From the NCBI GenBank assembly GCA_030706235.1, contig JAUZOY010000004.1, positions 1 to 39,800 on the forward strand: a stretch of 39,800 bases of DNA. The letters are read 5' to 3'. Origin of the DNA: Bacteroidota bacterium (lineage in GTDB: Bacteria; Bacteroidota; Bacteroidia; Bacteroidales; GWE2-29-8). The notes beneath the pieces were generated by a model that was given only the letters and a program-made list of their open reading frames with translations, was not told the DNA's origin and searched no databases. How positions within the stretch are numbered: position 1 is the stretch's first letter; every line of letters starts with the position of its first letter. Shown in pieces: positions 10,333 to 19,199 of the stretch. Both the position numbers and the translations under genes were made by a program.

Positions 10333-10368
10333 GTCCTGTCAATTATTAAAAACTTGACAGGACTTTTT
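10333..10368 (+). terminator. Intrinsic terminator of pckA
   Basis: GTCCTGTCAA (10333-10342) pairs with TTGACAGGAC (10354-10363) around an 11-nt loop. TTTTT follows directly. It lies 25 nt after the pckA stop. Confidence 0.92.
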
Positions 10369-10534
10369 AATATACAGAAGATATCACCTGAATCAATTAT
10401 TTTTACGTTAATAAAATTATTGATATTTTCTGAAATTTTACTTCGTGTGTATTTATTCATTTGTTTTATGTATTAAAAAAAGTGTCAATAATCTAAATGT
10501 AAATGATCATTTTAATATATTAGTTGAAAATGTA

Positions 10535-10542
10535 TAAATTTG
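10535..10542 (+). promoter_or_regulatory. Promoter of ccmB
   Basis: TAAATTTG matches TAnnTTTG exactly. TTTA at 10511-10514, 20 bases upstream, matches the -33 TTTG at three of four positions. The predicted leader is about 22 nt. Confidence 0.55.
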
Positions 10543-10571
10543 CATATGAATAATTATAATAAAGCAAATGA

Positions 10572-11228
10572 ATGTTTAAAGAAATATTCCACTTAATATT
10601 GAAGGATTATAAAATTGAATTAAGACAGAAAAATGTGTTAATGGGTATTGTTCTGTATGTTTTTTCATCTGTTTTTATGATTTATATCACTTTCAAAGAA
10701 GGTATATGTGACAATAAAACATGGATAGGTCTGCTTTGGATAATAATATTATTTTCGGTAGTCAGTACCATTGGTACCGGTTTTGCAAAGGAAAGAAAGG
10801 AACTAAGGTTCTATTTGTGCACACTTGTAAACATAGAGGCTATTGTTTTTGGTAAAATGATTTACAATATTATTCTTATGCTTATAGTTGGCATTGTTTG
10901 CTATACTTTCTATATAGTTCTTACAGGTAATATTGTAAACAACATAATTATATTCGGAATTACTTTTTTACTTGGTATCACAGGTCTTGCTTCTATTTTT
11001 ACTTTGGTAAATGCAATTGCAATAAATGCAGACAATAATTTTACACTTTCAGCTATTTTAGGTATTCCATTGATTATTCCAATGTTGATTTTAATAATAA
11101 AATTGAGTGAGTATTCTTTGTTAGCAGAATATAATACGGAAATATTTAAATATTTCCTATTACTTTTTGCATTAAATCTTATAATTGCAGGGCTTACTTA
11201 TCTACTCGCTAAATTTATAAAAGGTTAA
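10572..11228 (+). CDS. ccmB: Heme exporter protein CcmB
   Basis: Membrane subunit of the CcmABC(D) ABC-type complex used in system I cytochrome c maturation. The 218-residue protein is the usual length. It has six hydrophobic segments and a short amphipathic N-terminus (LILKDYKIELRQKN) typical of CcmB, followed by a conserved FAKERKELRFYL-type loop after the second membrane segment. The assignment rests on family likeness. No ccmA, ccmC, ccmE or ccmF is in the window, so the ABC partner must be elsewhere. Its stop codon is only 3 nt from the stop of the convergent GT2 gene, with no terminator between them. Confidence 0.82.
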   Translation: MFKEIFHLILKDYKIELRQKNVLMGIVLYVFSSVFMIYITFKEGICDNKTWIGLLWIIILFSVVSTIGTGFAKERKELRFYLCTLVNIEAIVFGKMIYNIILMLIVGIVCYTFYIVLTGNIVNNIIIFGITFLLGITGLASIFTLVNAIAINADNNFTLSAILGIPLIIPMLILIIKLSEYSLLAEYNTEIFKYFLLLFALNLIIAGLTYLLAKFIKG

Positions 11229-11231
11229 ACT

Positions 11232-12191
11232 TCAACTATTAATATTTGTAGTTTGACTAATAAGATATTTATTTCTGTCATGAGAGCTACGTGAGATCAT
11301 TTCTGCAAGAAATCCTGTAAGGAATAACTGGGTTCCTATAATCATTGCAACAAGAGCAAGATAAAAAGCAGGTTTTTCTGTTATATCTCTTTTAATTGTA
11401 CCATAAGATAATTGGTATAGTTTTTCACAAATTATCCATACTGAAACAAAACCTCCGATACCAAATGATAATGTTCCCAAAGTACCAAATAAATGCATTG
11501 GCTTTTTACCAAACTTTGTTACAAATACTATTGAAAGCAAATCGAGGAATCCGTTGATAAATCTTTCAAGACCGAATTTAGTAACACCATATTTTCTTTC
11601 CCTGTGCTGTACTACCTTTTCTCCAATTTTAGTGAACCCGGCCCATTTTGCAATAACAGGTATATATCTGTGCATTTCTCCATAAACTTCAATACTTTTA
11701 ATAACATCAAGTTTATATGCTTTCAATCCACAGTTAAAGTCATGAAGATAAATTCCCGACATTTTCCTGGTAGCCCAGTTAAAGAGTTTTGTAGGAATTG
11801 TTTTTGACAACGGGTCAAATCTTTTCTTTTTCCATCCTGAAACGATATCAAAATTTTCTTCCTTTATCATCCTTACAAGATCGGGAATTTCATCAGGACT
11901 ATCCTGTAAATCTGCATCCATAGTTATTACAACTTCTCCCTGTGCTTTTTCAAATCCCACATTCAGTGCAGCAGATTTTCCGTAATTTCTTCTGAATTTT
12001 ATCCCTTTGATATTATTGTTTTCAAAAGAGAGCTTCTCAATTAAATTCCATGACTTGTCTTTACTTCCGTCATCTACGAAAATTATCTCATAGCTGTAAT
12101 TATATCGATACATTACATCAACTATCCATGCTGATAACTCACCTATAGATTCGTACTCGTTTAAAAGAGGAATTACTACGGATATATCCAT
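11232..12191 (-). CDS. Family 2 glycosyltransferase, polyprenyl-phosphate sugar transferase type
   Basis: A 319-residue GT-A protein of the DPM1/ArnC-like group, which moves a sugar from a nucleotide donor to polyprenyl phosphate on the inner face of the membrane. It shows VVIPLLNEYESI at 5-16, IIFVDDGSKDKS (36-47) and the metal-binding DAD (92-94) within MDADLQDSPDE. The acceptor region has HRYIPVIAKWAGF. Two C-terminal membrane helices lie at about 232-258 and 268-292. Its ATG overlaps the stop of the upstream DUF4199 gene by one base (TAATG), so the two are translationally coupled. The sugar cannot be told from sequence. Confidence 0.9.
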   Translation of the reverse strand: MDISVVIPLLNEYESIGELSAWIVDVMYRYNYSYEIIFVDDGSKDKSWNLIEKLSFENNNIKGIKFRRNYGKSAALNVGFEKAQGEVVITMDADLQDSPDEIPDLVRMIKEENFDIVSGWKKKRFDPLSKTIPTKLFNWATRKMSGIYLHDFNCGLKAYKLDVIKSIEVYGEMHRYIPVIAKWAGFTKIGEKVVQHRERKYGVTKFGLERFINGFLDLLSIVFVTKFGKKPMHLFGTLGTLSFGIGGFVSVWIICEKLYQLSYGTIKRDITEKPAFYLALVAMIIGTQLFLTGFLAEMISRSSHDRNKYLISQTTNINS

Positions 12192-12769
12192 TACATTACA
12201 TCTTTAAAATTTGAATCATAAGATTTATCTCTTTTTTTTAGAAATGCTGAAGTTATCAGTGATATTATAAATGCCCCGATAGTGCTACTTATCAATCCTT
12301 TAATGTAATACAAATTTGAGTGCATTGAATCACGGCTTTGATCAATTATATTATCAATTTCTTCGTCTGATAATTTGTTAAAACTTTCCATTAATTCACG
12401 ACTTTTATCTAAAAGTCTTTCTATTAAATTAGGATCTATTTTATATAATGTAAATAAGACAAATATTGAAATTATTGAATTGAAAAAACCTATCAATGTT
12501 CCATTAACCAGGGCTTTGCCATAGGAAATATAGCCTCCGAGAATTTTATTTCTGTAATTCATTGTTCCTATGATAATACAAACAATTAAAATGATATTGG
12601 TAACTATATTGACTATGATCTGATGATTAACTAAAAAATTAGATATGTATGATATCAGAATTACAAAAGTAGTAATACCTCCTGCTATCCCTCCATAAAT
12701 AGATGAATTTTTAGCTAAAGATGTATTCTGAATTTGTTGATTTGTCTGATTGTTATTAAAATTTTCCAT
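12191..12769 (-). CDS. DUF4199-like membrane protein
   Basis: A 192-residue protein with a polar, Asn/Gln-rich N-terminus (about 1-20), two hydrophobic segments in the first 75 residues, one near 90-112 and a last one near 158-178. A charged region (about 113-150) separates the third and fourth. This four-helix layout and its position directly upstream of a DPM1-like GT2 fit the DUF4199 family of Bacteroidota. The function is unknown. Overlapping stop and start with the GT2 gene suggest a shared role in lipid-linked sugar metabolism, which is inference. Confidence 0.75.
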   Translation of the reverse strand: MENFNNNQTNQQIQNTSLAKNSSIYGGIAGGITTFVILISYISNFLVNHQIIVNIVTNIILIVCIIIGTMNYRNKILGGYISYGKALVNGTLIGFFNSIISIFVLFTLYKIDPNLIERLLDKSRELMESFNKLSDEEIDNIIDQSRDSMHSNLYYIKGLISSTIGAFIISLITSAFLKKRDKSYDSNFKDVM

Positions 12770-12795
12770 TAAACAAAAAGTTTAAATTTAATTGA

Positions 12796-12803
12796 CAAAA
12801 GTA
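12796..12803 (-). promoter_or_regulatory. Promoter of the DUF4199-GT2 operon
   Basis: TACTTTTG on the minus strand matches TAnnTTTG, 26 nt before the ATG at 12769. ATTG at 12825-12828 (minus strand), 21 bases upstream, matches the -33 box at three of four positions. Confidence 0.55.
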
Positions 12804-12846
12804 TTATATTTTTTTCTATTTGATCAATAAATATAATTCTGAAATA

Positions 12847-13407
12847 TTAATTATAAGATGGGTTTTCTGGATAATTGGCATATTGTGCAAATTCTTTACC
12901 CATATTAATCAGAGTTTTACGCCAAAGCATTCTTGGTTCTGTATTCATAATAAAATCAGTATCGAATTTTCCCATAAACCATGCATTTTCTTTTAGTTCT
13001 TCTTCAAGTTGACCTTCTGACCATCCGGAATGTCCGACAAAAAATTTAATATTATCTTCATTTATCAGACCGCTTTTTATACTTTCTTTAACAACTTCTG
13101 TTTTTCCGCCCCAGAATAATCCCTTTATAATAGGAATACTATCTTCAATTTGTTCTCCAAGAGTATGGACAAAAAAAAGAAGATCGTTTCTTACAGGTCC
13201 TCCATAAAATAAATTTCCTGAAAAAGGAGGGAAATCTTTAGCTACATTGGTGATCTTGATATCAAGAGGTTTATTCATAATAAAACCAAGAGAACCGCTT
13301 TCATTATGTTCAGCAAGAAGAATTACAGATCTTTTGAAATAGACTTCCTGTAAAAATGGTTCCGCTATTAATAAATTACCTGTTTCCGGCTTATTTTTCT
13401 GAAACAT
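12847..13407 (-). CDS. YqgE/AlgH family protein (UPF0301)
   Basis: A 186-residue cytoplasmic protein of the YqgE/AlgH family. The N-terminus reads GNLLIAEPFLQEVYFKRSVI, followed by LAEHNESGSLGFIMNKPL. The middle has LFYGGPVRNDLLFFVHTLG, and the C-terminal half has FVGHSGWSEGQLEEEL; all are family hallmarks. The biochemical role is not established, although AlgH is linked to alginate regulation in pseudomonads. The ATG at 13407 is preferred to a TTG one codon upstream. It is encoded alone between the DUF4199 operon and rnr. Confidence 0.92.
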   Translation of the reverse strand: MFQKNKPETGNLLIAEPFLQEVYFKRSVILLAEHNESGSLGFIMNKPLDIKITNVAKDFPPFSGNLFYGGPVRNDLLFFVHTLGEQIEDSIPIIKGLFWGGKTEVVKESIKSGLINEDNIKFFVGHSGWSEGQLEEELKENAWFMGKFDTDFIMNTEPRMLWRKTLINMGKEFAQYANYPENPSYN

Positions 13408-13455
13408 CAAATAATAAAATTATTATGGCAGCAATATTACTAAATTTTTATTACA

Positions 13456-15603
13456 TCAGGATTCTGAAAATAAAAAATCTAATTGTCTTTTCTCAATATT
13501 AGCATTTTTTACAATTATTCTGACTTTATCTCCAAGCTTATATTTGTTCCCGTATTTTTGTCCAATAACACAATAATTTTCATCATCAAGGTAATATAAG
13601 TCTTCTTTTATATCATTAAGTCTAACCATTCCTTCGCATTTGTTTTCTTCAATTTCCACAAATATACCCCATTTAGAAACCCCTGAAATATGACCGTCGA
13701 ATTCCTGTCCAACTCTTTCTTTCATAAACTCAACCTGTTTAAATTTTATGGAAGTTCTTTCTGCTTCAGCAGCTTTCTTTTCCATCTCTGATGAATATTT
13801 ACATTGTAATTCAACTTTTTGTGTAGTAGGGAAGGTCTCATTATTCAGGTATAGATAAAGTAATCTGTGTACAATCAGATCAGGGTATCTTCTGATTGGT
13901 GATGTGAAATGAGTATAAAAATCAAAAGCAAGTCCATAATGTCCTTTGTTTTTGACAGTGTAATATGCTTTCTCCATTGTTCTGATAGAAAGCGTCTGGA
14001 TCATATTTTCTTCACCTTTTCCTTCTATTTGTTCAAACAGATCATTAAATGATTTGGCAATATTTTGTCGGGAATTGATTTTCATCTTATATCCAAATTT
14101 TGCAACAAAGCGGGAAAATTCCAGAAGTTTTTCTTTGGTTGGTTCATCATGAACTCTGTAAACCATTGCTTCATGTTTTCTTGGAGTTTTACTTCTCCCT
14201 ATAAGTTCTGCAACTTTTCTGTTTGCCAATAGCATGAAGTCTTCAATAAGCTTGTTTGAATCTTTCATTTCCTTAAAAAAAACATCAATCGGTTTACCGC
14301 TTTTATCAAGTTTAAATTTAACTTCTCCACGTTCAAATGCAATAGAACCTTTTTTAAATCTTTCATCTCTCAGTATTTTTGCTAATTTGTTCAGGGTATT
14401 TATTTCTTCCAGGAATTCACCATCCTGTTGCTCTATTATTTTCTGAACTTCCTGATAGGTGAACCGTCTGTCGGAATGTATTACTGTTTTACCAAACCAT
14501 TCGCTGATAATATTTGCTTTATTATCCATTTCAAATACAGCAGAAAAACATAGCCTGTCCACATTAGGCTTTAATGAGCAGATATCATTGGAGATGTTTT
14601 CCGGTAACATCGGTATAACTCTGTCTACGAGGTATATTGATGTAGCCCTGTTGAATGCATTTTTATCAAGAACACTGCCTTCTTTAACATAATGGGATAC
14701 ATCTGCTATATGTACACCAATTTCCCATTTATTATCATCAATTTTCTTTACGGATAGTGCATCATCAAAGTCTTTGGCATCTTCCGGATCTATTGTAAAA
14801 GTTGTTATATCCCTGTAATCTCTTCTGTTTTTAATCTCTGACTTATTAATTGTTTTTTTTATTTTTTTTGCTTCATCATTAACTTCTTCGGGAAATTCTA
14901 CCGGAAGCTCAAATTCTGCCAATATAGAAGATATTTCAACATCATTATTGCCTGGATATCCTAATACACGAATAATTTCTCCTATAGGATTTTTTGTTCT
15001 TTCAGGCCATTCAATAATTCGGGCAATCGCCTTTTGTCCTTCTTTTGCTCCATTAAGGCATTCAAGAGGAATGTATATATCAACAGGCATAGTTGAACTT
15101 CCTGGATTCAAAAAAGCAAAATGTTTACTTAATCTTACTATCCCTGTGAACTGAGTTTTTGATTGTTTAATTACTTCAACTATTTGTCCTTCCTGTTTTC
15201 TGTTTTTCCTTACCGGGAATAAAAGTACTTTTACTATATCCCCATGAAGTGCATGCTTTGTATTGTTTGGAGCAATATAAATATCTTCATCAAGAGTGTC
15301 TGATATAATATATGCTTTCCCTGTAGATTTCATATCCACCTTACCTGTAATATATGAATTCTGTGCAGTTACTTTTTCAATAAATTCTATATTCTTTTTG
15401 TATTTTCCATGGGATATTTCCTTCAATATTTTTTTTGCAGCAAGATCCTTTAGTAAATTATTGATTTCCTGTCTTTCCTGTCTACTTTTAATACATAGAA
15501 TTTCAGATATTTGTTTATAATTATAACTTTTTTTTCCATTTTTACTAAGTATATCAGTTATTCCTTTAATTAAACTATCTGTTTTTGATTTTTCTTTTGT
15601 CAT
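13456..15603 (-). CDS. rnr: Ribonuclease R
   Basis: A processive 3'-5' exoribonuclease of the RNB family that degrades structured RNA. From the chosen ATG the protein is 715 residues. It has an N-terminal winged-helix region (about 10-70), cold-shock-like OB domains (about 80-230), the RNB domain with the catalytic acidic cluster DPEDAKDFDDALS (about 272-284), FTSPIRRYPDLIVHR near the end of RNB, and a C-terminal S1 domain (about 629-712). The reading frame is open for 16 codons further to a TTG at 15651, but that start lies inside the terminator stem downstream of frr. The ATG at 15603 is therefore the real start. No good TAnnTTTG box lies between that hairpin and the ATG. Confidence 0.95.
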   Translation of the reverse strand: MTKEKSKTDSLIKGITDILSKNGKKSYNYKQISEILCIKSRQERQEINNLLKDLAAKKILKEISHGKYKKNIEFIEKVTAQNSYITGKVDMKSTGKAYIISDTLDEDIYIAPNNTKHALHGDIVKVLLFPVRKNRKQEGQIVEVIKQSKTQFTGIVRLSKHFAFLNPGSSTMPVDIYIPLECLNGAKEGQKAIARIIEWPERTKNPIGEIIRVLGYPGNNDVEISSILAEFELPVEFPEEVNDEAKKIKKTINKSEIKNRRDYRDITTFTIDPEDAKDFDDALSVKKIDDNKWEIGVHIADVSHYVKEGSVLDKNAFNRATSIYLVDRVIPMLPENISNDICSLKPNVDRLCFSAVFEMDNKANIISEWFGKTVIHSDRRFTYQEVQKIIEQQDGEFLEEINTLNKLAKILRDERFKKGSIAFERGEVKFKLDKSGKPIDVFFKEMKDSNKLIEDFMLLANRKVAELIGRSKTPRKHEAMVYRVHDEPTKEKLLEFSRFVAKFGYKMKINSRQNIAKSFNDLFEQIEGKGEENMIQTLSIRTMEKAYYTVKNKGHYGLAFDFYTHFTSPIRRYPDLIVHRLLYLYLNNETFPTTQKVELQCKYSSEMEKKAAEAERTSIKFKQVEFMKERVGQEFDGHISGVSKWGIFVEIEENKCEGMVRLNDIKEDLYYLDDENYCVIGQKYGNKYKLGDKVRIIVKNANIEKRQLDFLFSES

Positions 15604-15630
15604 TAGTAAATTTGTTTGTTTATGAATATT

Positions 15631-15656
15631 AAAAAAGCCTTGATTTTTCAAGGCTT
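15631..15656 (-). terminator. Terminator between frr and rnr
   Basis: AAGCCTTGA (15635-15643) pairs with TCAAGGCTT (15648-15656) around a TTTT loop. On the minus strand the stem is followed by a run of six T. It starts 9 nt after the frr stop and ends 28 nt before the rnr ATG, so it is placed to stop or attenuate frr transcription before rnr. Confidence 0.85.
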
Positions 15657-15664
15657 CAGTTTTT

Positions 15665-16228
15665 TTATACAGTCATTATATCTGCTTCCTTCGTTCCAAG
15701 GATCTTATCAATCTTTGTAATATATTGGTTAGTCAATTCCTGAACATCATTTTCCAGCTTTTTTATTACATCTTCCGGAATACTTCCTTTGGAAAGTTTT
15801 TTTGCTGTTTCATTTGCATCACGTCTAATATTTCGAATAGATACCTTTGACGCTTCTGCTTCAGCCTTTGCTTTTTTTACAAGGTCTTTTCTTCTGTCTT
15901 CAGTAAGAGGAGGTACCGGAATACGTACAACAGACCCATCATTAATAGGATTAAATCCAAGGTTTGCATCTCTTATTGCTTTATCAATTGCATTCAGAAA
16001 GTTTTTTTCCCATGGTTGAACTACTATTGTCCTGGGATCAGGAGTATTTATACTTGCTATCTGACTAAGTGCTGTGTTAGTTCCATAATAGTCAATATAA
16101 ACACTTTCAAGCATTTGTGGACTTGCCTTCCCAGCTCTTATTTTAATCAGTTCATGTTCAAGATGAATTATTGCGCTGTTCATTTGCTCTTTGGCATGTT
16201 CAAAACAAAAGTTTACTTCTTCGTTCAT
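15665..16228 (-). CDS. frr: Ribosome recycling factor
   Basis: Splits post-termination ribosomes together with EF-G. The 187-residue protein is the normal length. It shows the conserved domain 1/2 junction HELIKIRAGKASPQML (about 25-40), the YYGTNTALSQIASINTPDPR stretch (about 47-66) and RIPVPPLTEDRRKDLVKKAK (about 102-121). It is mostly the long three-helix bundle seen in the family. pyrH, its common neighbour, is not adjacent. A -7 element lies 45 nt upstream and a terminator lies immediately downstream, so it may be largely monocistronic. Confidence 0.97.
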   Translation of the reverse strand: MNEEVNFCFEHAKEQMNSAIIHLEHELIKIRAGKASPQMLESVYIDYYGTNTALSQIASINTPDPRTIVVQPWEKNFLNAIDKAIRDANLGFNPINDGSVVRIPVPPLTEDRRKDLVKKAKAEAEASKVSIRNIRRDANETAKKLSKGSIPEDVIKKLENDVQELTNQYITKIDKILGTKEADIMTV

Positions 16229-16273
16229 AAACTATAATTTGTATTCAATTAAATTTACATTATTTCATGACTG

Positions 16274-16281
16274 CAAACTTA
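16274..16281 (-). promoter_or_regulatory. -7 promoter element of frr
   Basis: TAAGTTTG on the minus strand matches TAnnTTTG, 45 nt before the frr ATG at 16228. No clear -33 box is seen. Confidence 0.5.
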
Positions 16282-16375
16282 CAATTTTTTTTTAAATTGT
16301 AAAGCTTTAATCATATAAATTCATATAACTTTAACTTTTAATGTCAATTTTTATTGCTTTCACTTCTTTTGTATA

Positions 16376-16413
16376 TAAAAAAGATTCCATTCTTTTTTAA
16401 GAATAGAATCTTT
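16376..16413 (-). terminator. Terminator of the DUF177-rpmF-plsX-fabH operon
   Basis: Arms at 16380-16392 and 16401-16413 form a 13-bp stem with one mismatch around an 8-nt loop. On the minus strand the stem runs into TTTTTT. It lies 27 nt after the fabH stop. The plus-strand side is also T-rich, but no plus-strand gene ends here. Confidence 0.88.
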
Positions 16414-16439
16414 GATTTTTTTTAATTAAGCATTAATAA

Positions 16440-17435
16440 TTAACTATTGTATGCCCATTTCAGATAGATCGAGCCCCAAGTAAATCCGCCTCCGAATGCT
16501 GCAAGTATAAGGTTATCTCCTTTTTTAAGTTTATTTTCCCATTGTGCAAGGCATGAGGGAATTGTTGCTGAAGTTGTATTACCGTATTTATGTATATTTA
16601 GCATAACTTTTTCAGCCGGAAGCCCCATTCTTCTGCTTGTTGCTTCAATTATTCGAATATTTGCCTGGTGAGGAACTAACCATGCAATATCTTCTGATTT
16701 TAAATTGTTTTTTTCCATTATTTCTGCTGATACGTCTGCCATTAAAGTAACAGCAAATTTAAAAACAGGTTGCCCTTCCTGATAAATGAAATGTAATCTT
16801 TGATCAACAGTTTCATGAGATGGAGGCAAAATTGAACCACCTGCTTTCATATGTAAATGAACACGACCTGAACCGTCCGTTTTCAAAATAGAGTCCATTA
16901 TACCGTCACCTTCATCTGAAGGCTCCAGTAATACCGCTGCTGCTCCATCTCCAAAAAGTATACATGTCGCACGGTCAGTATAATCTGTTATTGATGACAT
17001 TTTATCTGAACCTACAACAATAACTTTTTTATGAGTACCTGATTCAACAAACTTTGAGCCAGTAATTAATGCATATATAAACCCGGAGCATGAAGCATTT
17101 ACATCATAACTAAATGCGTTTTTAATCCCCACTTTGTCGCAAATAATATTTGCAGTAGCAGGAAACAACATATCTGGTGTAACTGTACTACATATAAGCA
17201 AATCAATTTCATCCGGAGAAATATTTCTCTTTCGGAGTAATTCTTTTACTGCGTTAGCTCCCATATCAGATGTACCTACTCCTTCTCCTTTAAGAATTCT
17301 TCTTTCCGAAATTCCACAGCGTGTCATGATCCATTCATTATTTGTATCTACCATCCTGCTAAGTTCTTCATTAGTCAGAATATAGTCCGGAAACCAAGCG
17401 CTTACAGCTGTTATAGCTGCTCTAACTTTATTCAT
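16440..17435 (-). CDS. fabH: 3-oxoacyl-[acyl-carrier-protein] synthase III (FabH)
   Basis: Condenses acetyl-CoA (or a branched primer) with malonyl-ACP to begin fatty acid synthesis. The 331-residue protein has the complete Cys-His-Asn triad: C116 in [14 protein letters not shown]256 in [10 protein letters not shown] and N286 in [20 protein letters not shown] (38-46) fits the CoA-binding Trp/Arg region. The gene lies 12 nt after plsX and is the last gene of the lipid operon, ahead of a strong terminator. Primer preference cannot be read from the sequence. Confidence 0.96.
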   Translation of the reverse strand: MNKVRAAITAVSAWFPDYILTNEELSRMVDTNNEWIMTRCGISERRILKGEGVGTSDMGANAVKELLRKRNISPDEIDLLICSTVTPDMLFPATANIICDKVGIKNAFSYDVNASCSGFIYALITGSKFVESGTHKKVIVVGSDKMSSITDYTDRATCILFGDGAAAVLLEPSDEGDGIMDSILKTDGSGRVHLHMKAGGSILPPSHETVDQRLHFIYQEGQPVFKFAVTLMADVSAEIMEKNNLKSEDIAWLVPHQANIRIIEATSRRMGLPAEKVMLNIHKYGNTTSATIPSCLAQWENKLKKGDNLILAAFGGGFTWGSIYLKWAYNS

Positions 17436-17447
17436 TTTTTATTAATT

Positions 17448-18413
17448 TTAAGACTGTACAGTATTTTGAGTGAATTTTCTCAATGCTTTTTTTATTTTTC
17501 CAGATAGTTTAGCTTTTGAAATATCTCTGGATTGTAGAATCATATTTTTAATTGCAAGTGGACTTGATATTCCATGACCAATAAGAACAGTAGAATTAAT
17601 TCCCAGAATTGGAGTTCCTCCAATATTCTCATAATTAAATTTCTCTAAATAATCGTCGTGGAAATTTCTTTTCTTAAAGATTCTATAGAATGATTCCATC
17701 TGTTTGAGTACTATATTTCCCGTAAATCCATCACAAACAATTACATCAGCTTTGTCTTTTATTAAATCCCTGCTTTCAATATTTCCAATGAAATTGAAAT
17801 CTTTATTATCTTTCATTAGTTTAAAAGTAGACTGGGTAAGTATGTTACCTTTTTCTTCTTCAGTACCAATGTTTAATAATCCAACTTTAGGATTTTTAAT
17901 ATTTAATACATATTCTGCGTAAATTGAACCGAGTATTCCAAATTGATACATTACATCGGGACGGGCATCCGGATTAGTTCCTACATCTAGCATTACACCG
18001 ACTGAACCGTTTTCTTTAGGTAAAGAAACTGATGTACATGGGCGAATTATACCTTCGATAGCATTAATACAATATATTGACCCTACTAACATTGCGCCTG
18101 TATTTCCTGCACTTGCAAATGAATCAATCTGTTTTTTTTTAAGCATATCAAATCCAATAACTATGCTGGAATCAGGTTTTTGAGTAAATGCCTTTGTCGG
18201 GTGTTCATTCATTTCAATAGTTTCTGATGTATGAACTATTTTAAATTTTTCAGGACTGACATTCTCTTCTTCAAGTATAGACAATATCTCATTTTTATTG
18301 CCTATCAGAAATATTTGTTCATCGGCAGATAATTCATTGATAGCGAGTATTGCTCCCATAACTGTAGCTTTAGGAGCATAGTCGCCACCCATTACATCTA
18401 AACCAATTCTCAT
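17448..18413 (-). CDS. plsX: Phosphate acyltransferase PlsX
   Basis: Makes acyl-phosphate from acyl-ACP for the PlsX/PlsY route to phosphatidic acid. The 321-residue protein starts with the family signature IGLDVMGGDYAPKA (3-16). It also has SAGNTGAMLVGS (about 101-112), MLDVGTNPDARPDV (about 141-154) and a conserved VCDGFTGNIVLKQ motif near 223-235. It lies between rpmF and fabH. The acceptor enzyme plsY is encoded 1.3 kb further on, in another transcription unit of the same strand. Confidence 0.96.
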   Translation of the reverse strand: MRIGLDVMGGDYAPKATVMGAILAINELSADEQIFLIGNKNEILSILEEENVSPEKFKIVHTSETIEMNEHPTKAFTQKPDSSIVIGFDMLKKKQIDSFASAGNTGAMLVGSIYCINAIEGIIRPCTSVSLPKENGSVGVMLDVGTNPDARPDVMYQFGILGSIYAEYVLNIKNPKVGLLNIGTEEEKGNILTQSTFKLMKDNKDFNFIGNIESRDLIKDKADVIVCDGFTGNIVLKQMESFYRIFKKRNFHDDYLEKFNYENIGGTPILGINSTVLIGHGISSPLAIKNMILQSRDISKAKLSGKIKKALRKFTQNTVQS

Positions 18414-18440
18414 GCTTGTATTAGTTTAAAAGATAGAATA

Positions 18441-18626
18441 CTAAACTGCTACTGATTTTTCAATAGCTAATTGTCCTTTATAATAACCGCACTGATTACA
18501 AACTCTATGATATAATACAGGAGAACCGCAATTTGAGCAAACAATTATTGTACTTGCAGTTGCCTTGTAATGTGTTCTTCTTTTATGTTTTCTTTCCTTC
18601 GAAATTCTACGTTTGGGATGTGCCAT
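18441..18626 (-). CDS. rpmF: 50S ribosomal protein L32
   Basis: A 61-residue basic protein starting MAHPKRRISKERKHKRR, the L32 signature. Four cysteines (C30, C33, C43, C46, as CSNCG and CNQCG) make a zinc ribbon, so this is the zinc-binding form. It sits between DUF177 and plsX with gaps of 19 and 27 nt, the classic arrangement that ties ribosome assembly to membrane lipid synthesis. Confidence 0.97.
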   Translation of the reverse strand: MAHPKRRISKERKHKRRTHYKATASTIIVCSNCGSPVLYHRVCNQCGYYKGQLAIEKSVAV

Positions 18627-18645
18627 TTTATGTATTTATATTTAT

Positions 18646-19188
18646 TTAGTTATTATTCAAATTCTTTAATATGTTCCAACGGGGATCAAAATCATCCTCT
18701 ATGTCTTCTTTTGTTAAATGTTCATTTAATTTTGAAATAATTTCAGGATTACAAGACGGGGTCCCGTTATTATTTTCAGGATGAACCAATTTATATGGCA
18801 GTGACAATACAATATACTCATATATATAATGAGCAATATTTATCTGATTATCAGATTCATTAATAACAATAACCTCGTCTGATTCTTCAAATATTTTTGT
18901 TCCGAATTTTGCTATAAGTCTGTTTTCTGCACTTATATTGAAATCGAAATTATCCAAACACCTGTCACATGGGACATTTACTGTTCCATTAATCTTAAAA
19001 TCAAGAATCAACATATTGACCTTTTTTTCAAGTTTTAATTCAACTTTAAGTTTTCCTGTCTTTATCTCTGAATATTCAAAATTTTCAAAGAACGAATTGT
19101 CTATCGAATATTCAAAGTGATGTTTTCCAACGTTTAATCCTCCAAAGGATATCGTAAACTCTCTAATCTGTTTCAATTTGATAAACAT
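18646..19188 (-). CDS. DUF177 (YceD-like) family protein
   Basis: A 180-residue protein of the DUF177/YceD family that is almost always encoded just before rpmF. The conserved core VPCDRCLD (C74, C77) lies mid-protein and is followed by an acidic region with ESDEVIVI and a second conserved segment, ESDNQINIAHYIYEYIVLSLP. The C-terminus has DDFDPRWNILKNL, close to the usual DPRLAPLKKL-type ending. The molecular role in Bacteroidota is unknown; plant relatives act in 23S rRNA accumulation. It is the first gene of the operon, with a promoter element only 11 nt before its ATG. Confidence 0.9.
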   Translation of the reverse strand: MFIKLKQIREFTISFGGLNVGKHHFEYSIDNSFFENFEYSEIKTGKLKVELKLEKKVNMLILDFKINGTVNVPCDRCLDNFDFNISAENRLIAKFGTKIFEESDEVIVINESDNQINIAHYIYEYIVLSLPYKLVHPENNNGTPSCNPEIISKLNEHLTKEDIEDDFDPRWNILKNLNNN

Positions 19189-19199
19189 TTAACAACGTG

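Noticed and set aside
15604-15651. Longer N-terminus for RNase R from TTG 15651
   Set aside because: The extension falls in the frr terminator stem, and the ATG at 15603 gives a normal RNase R length.
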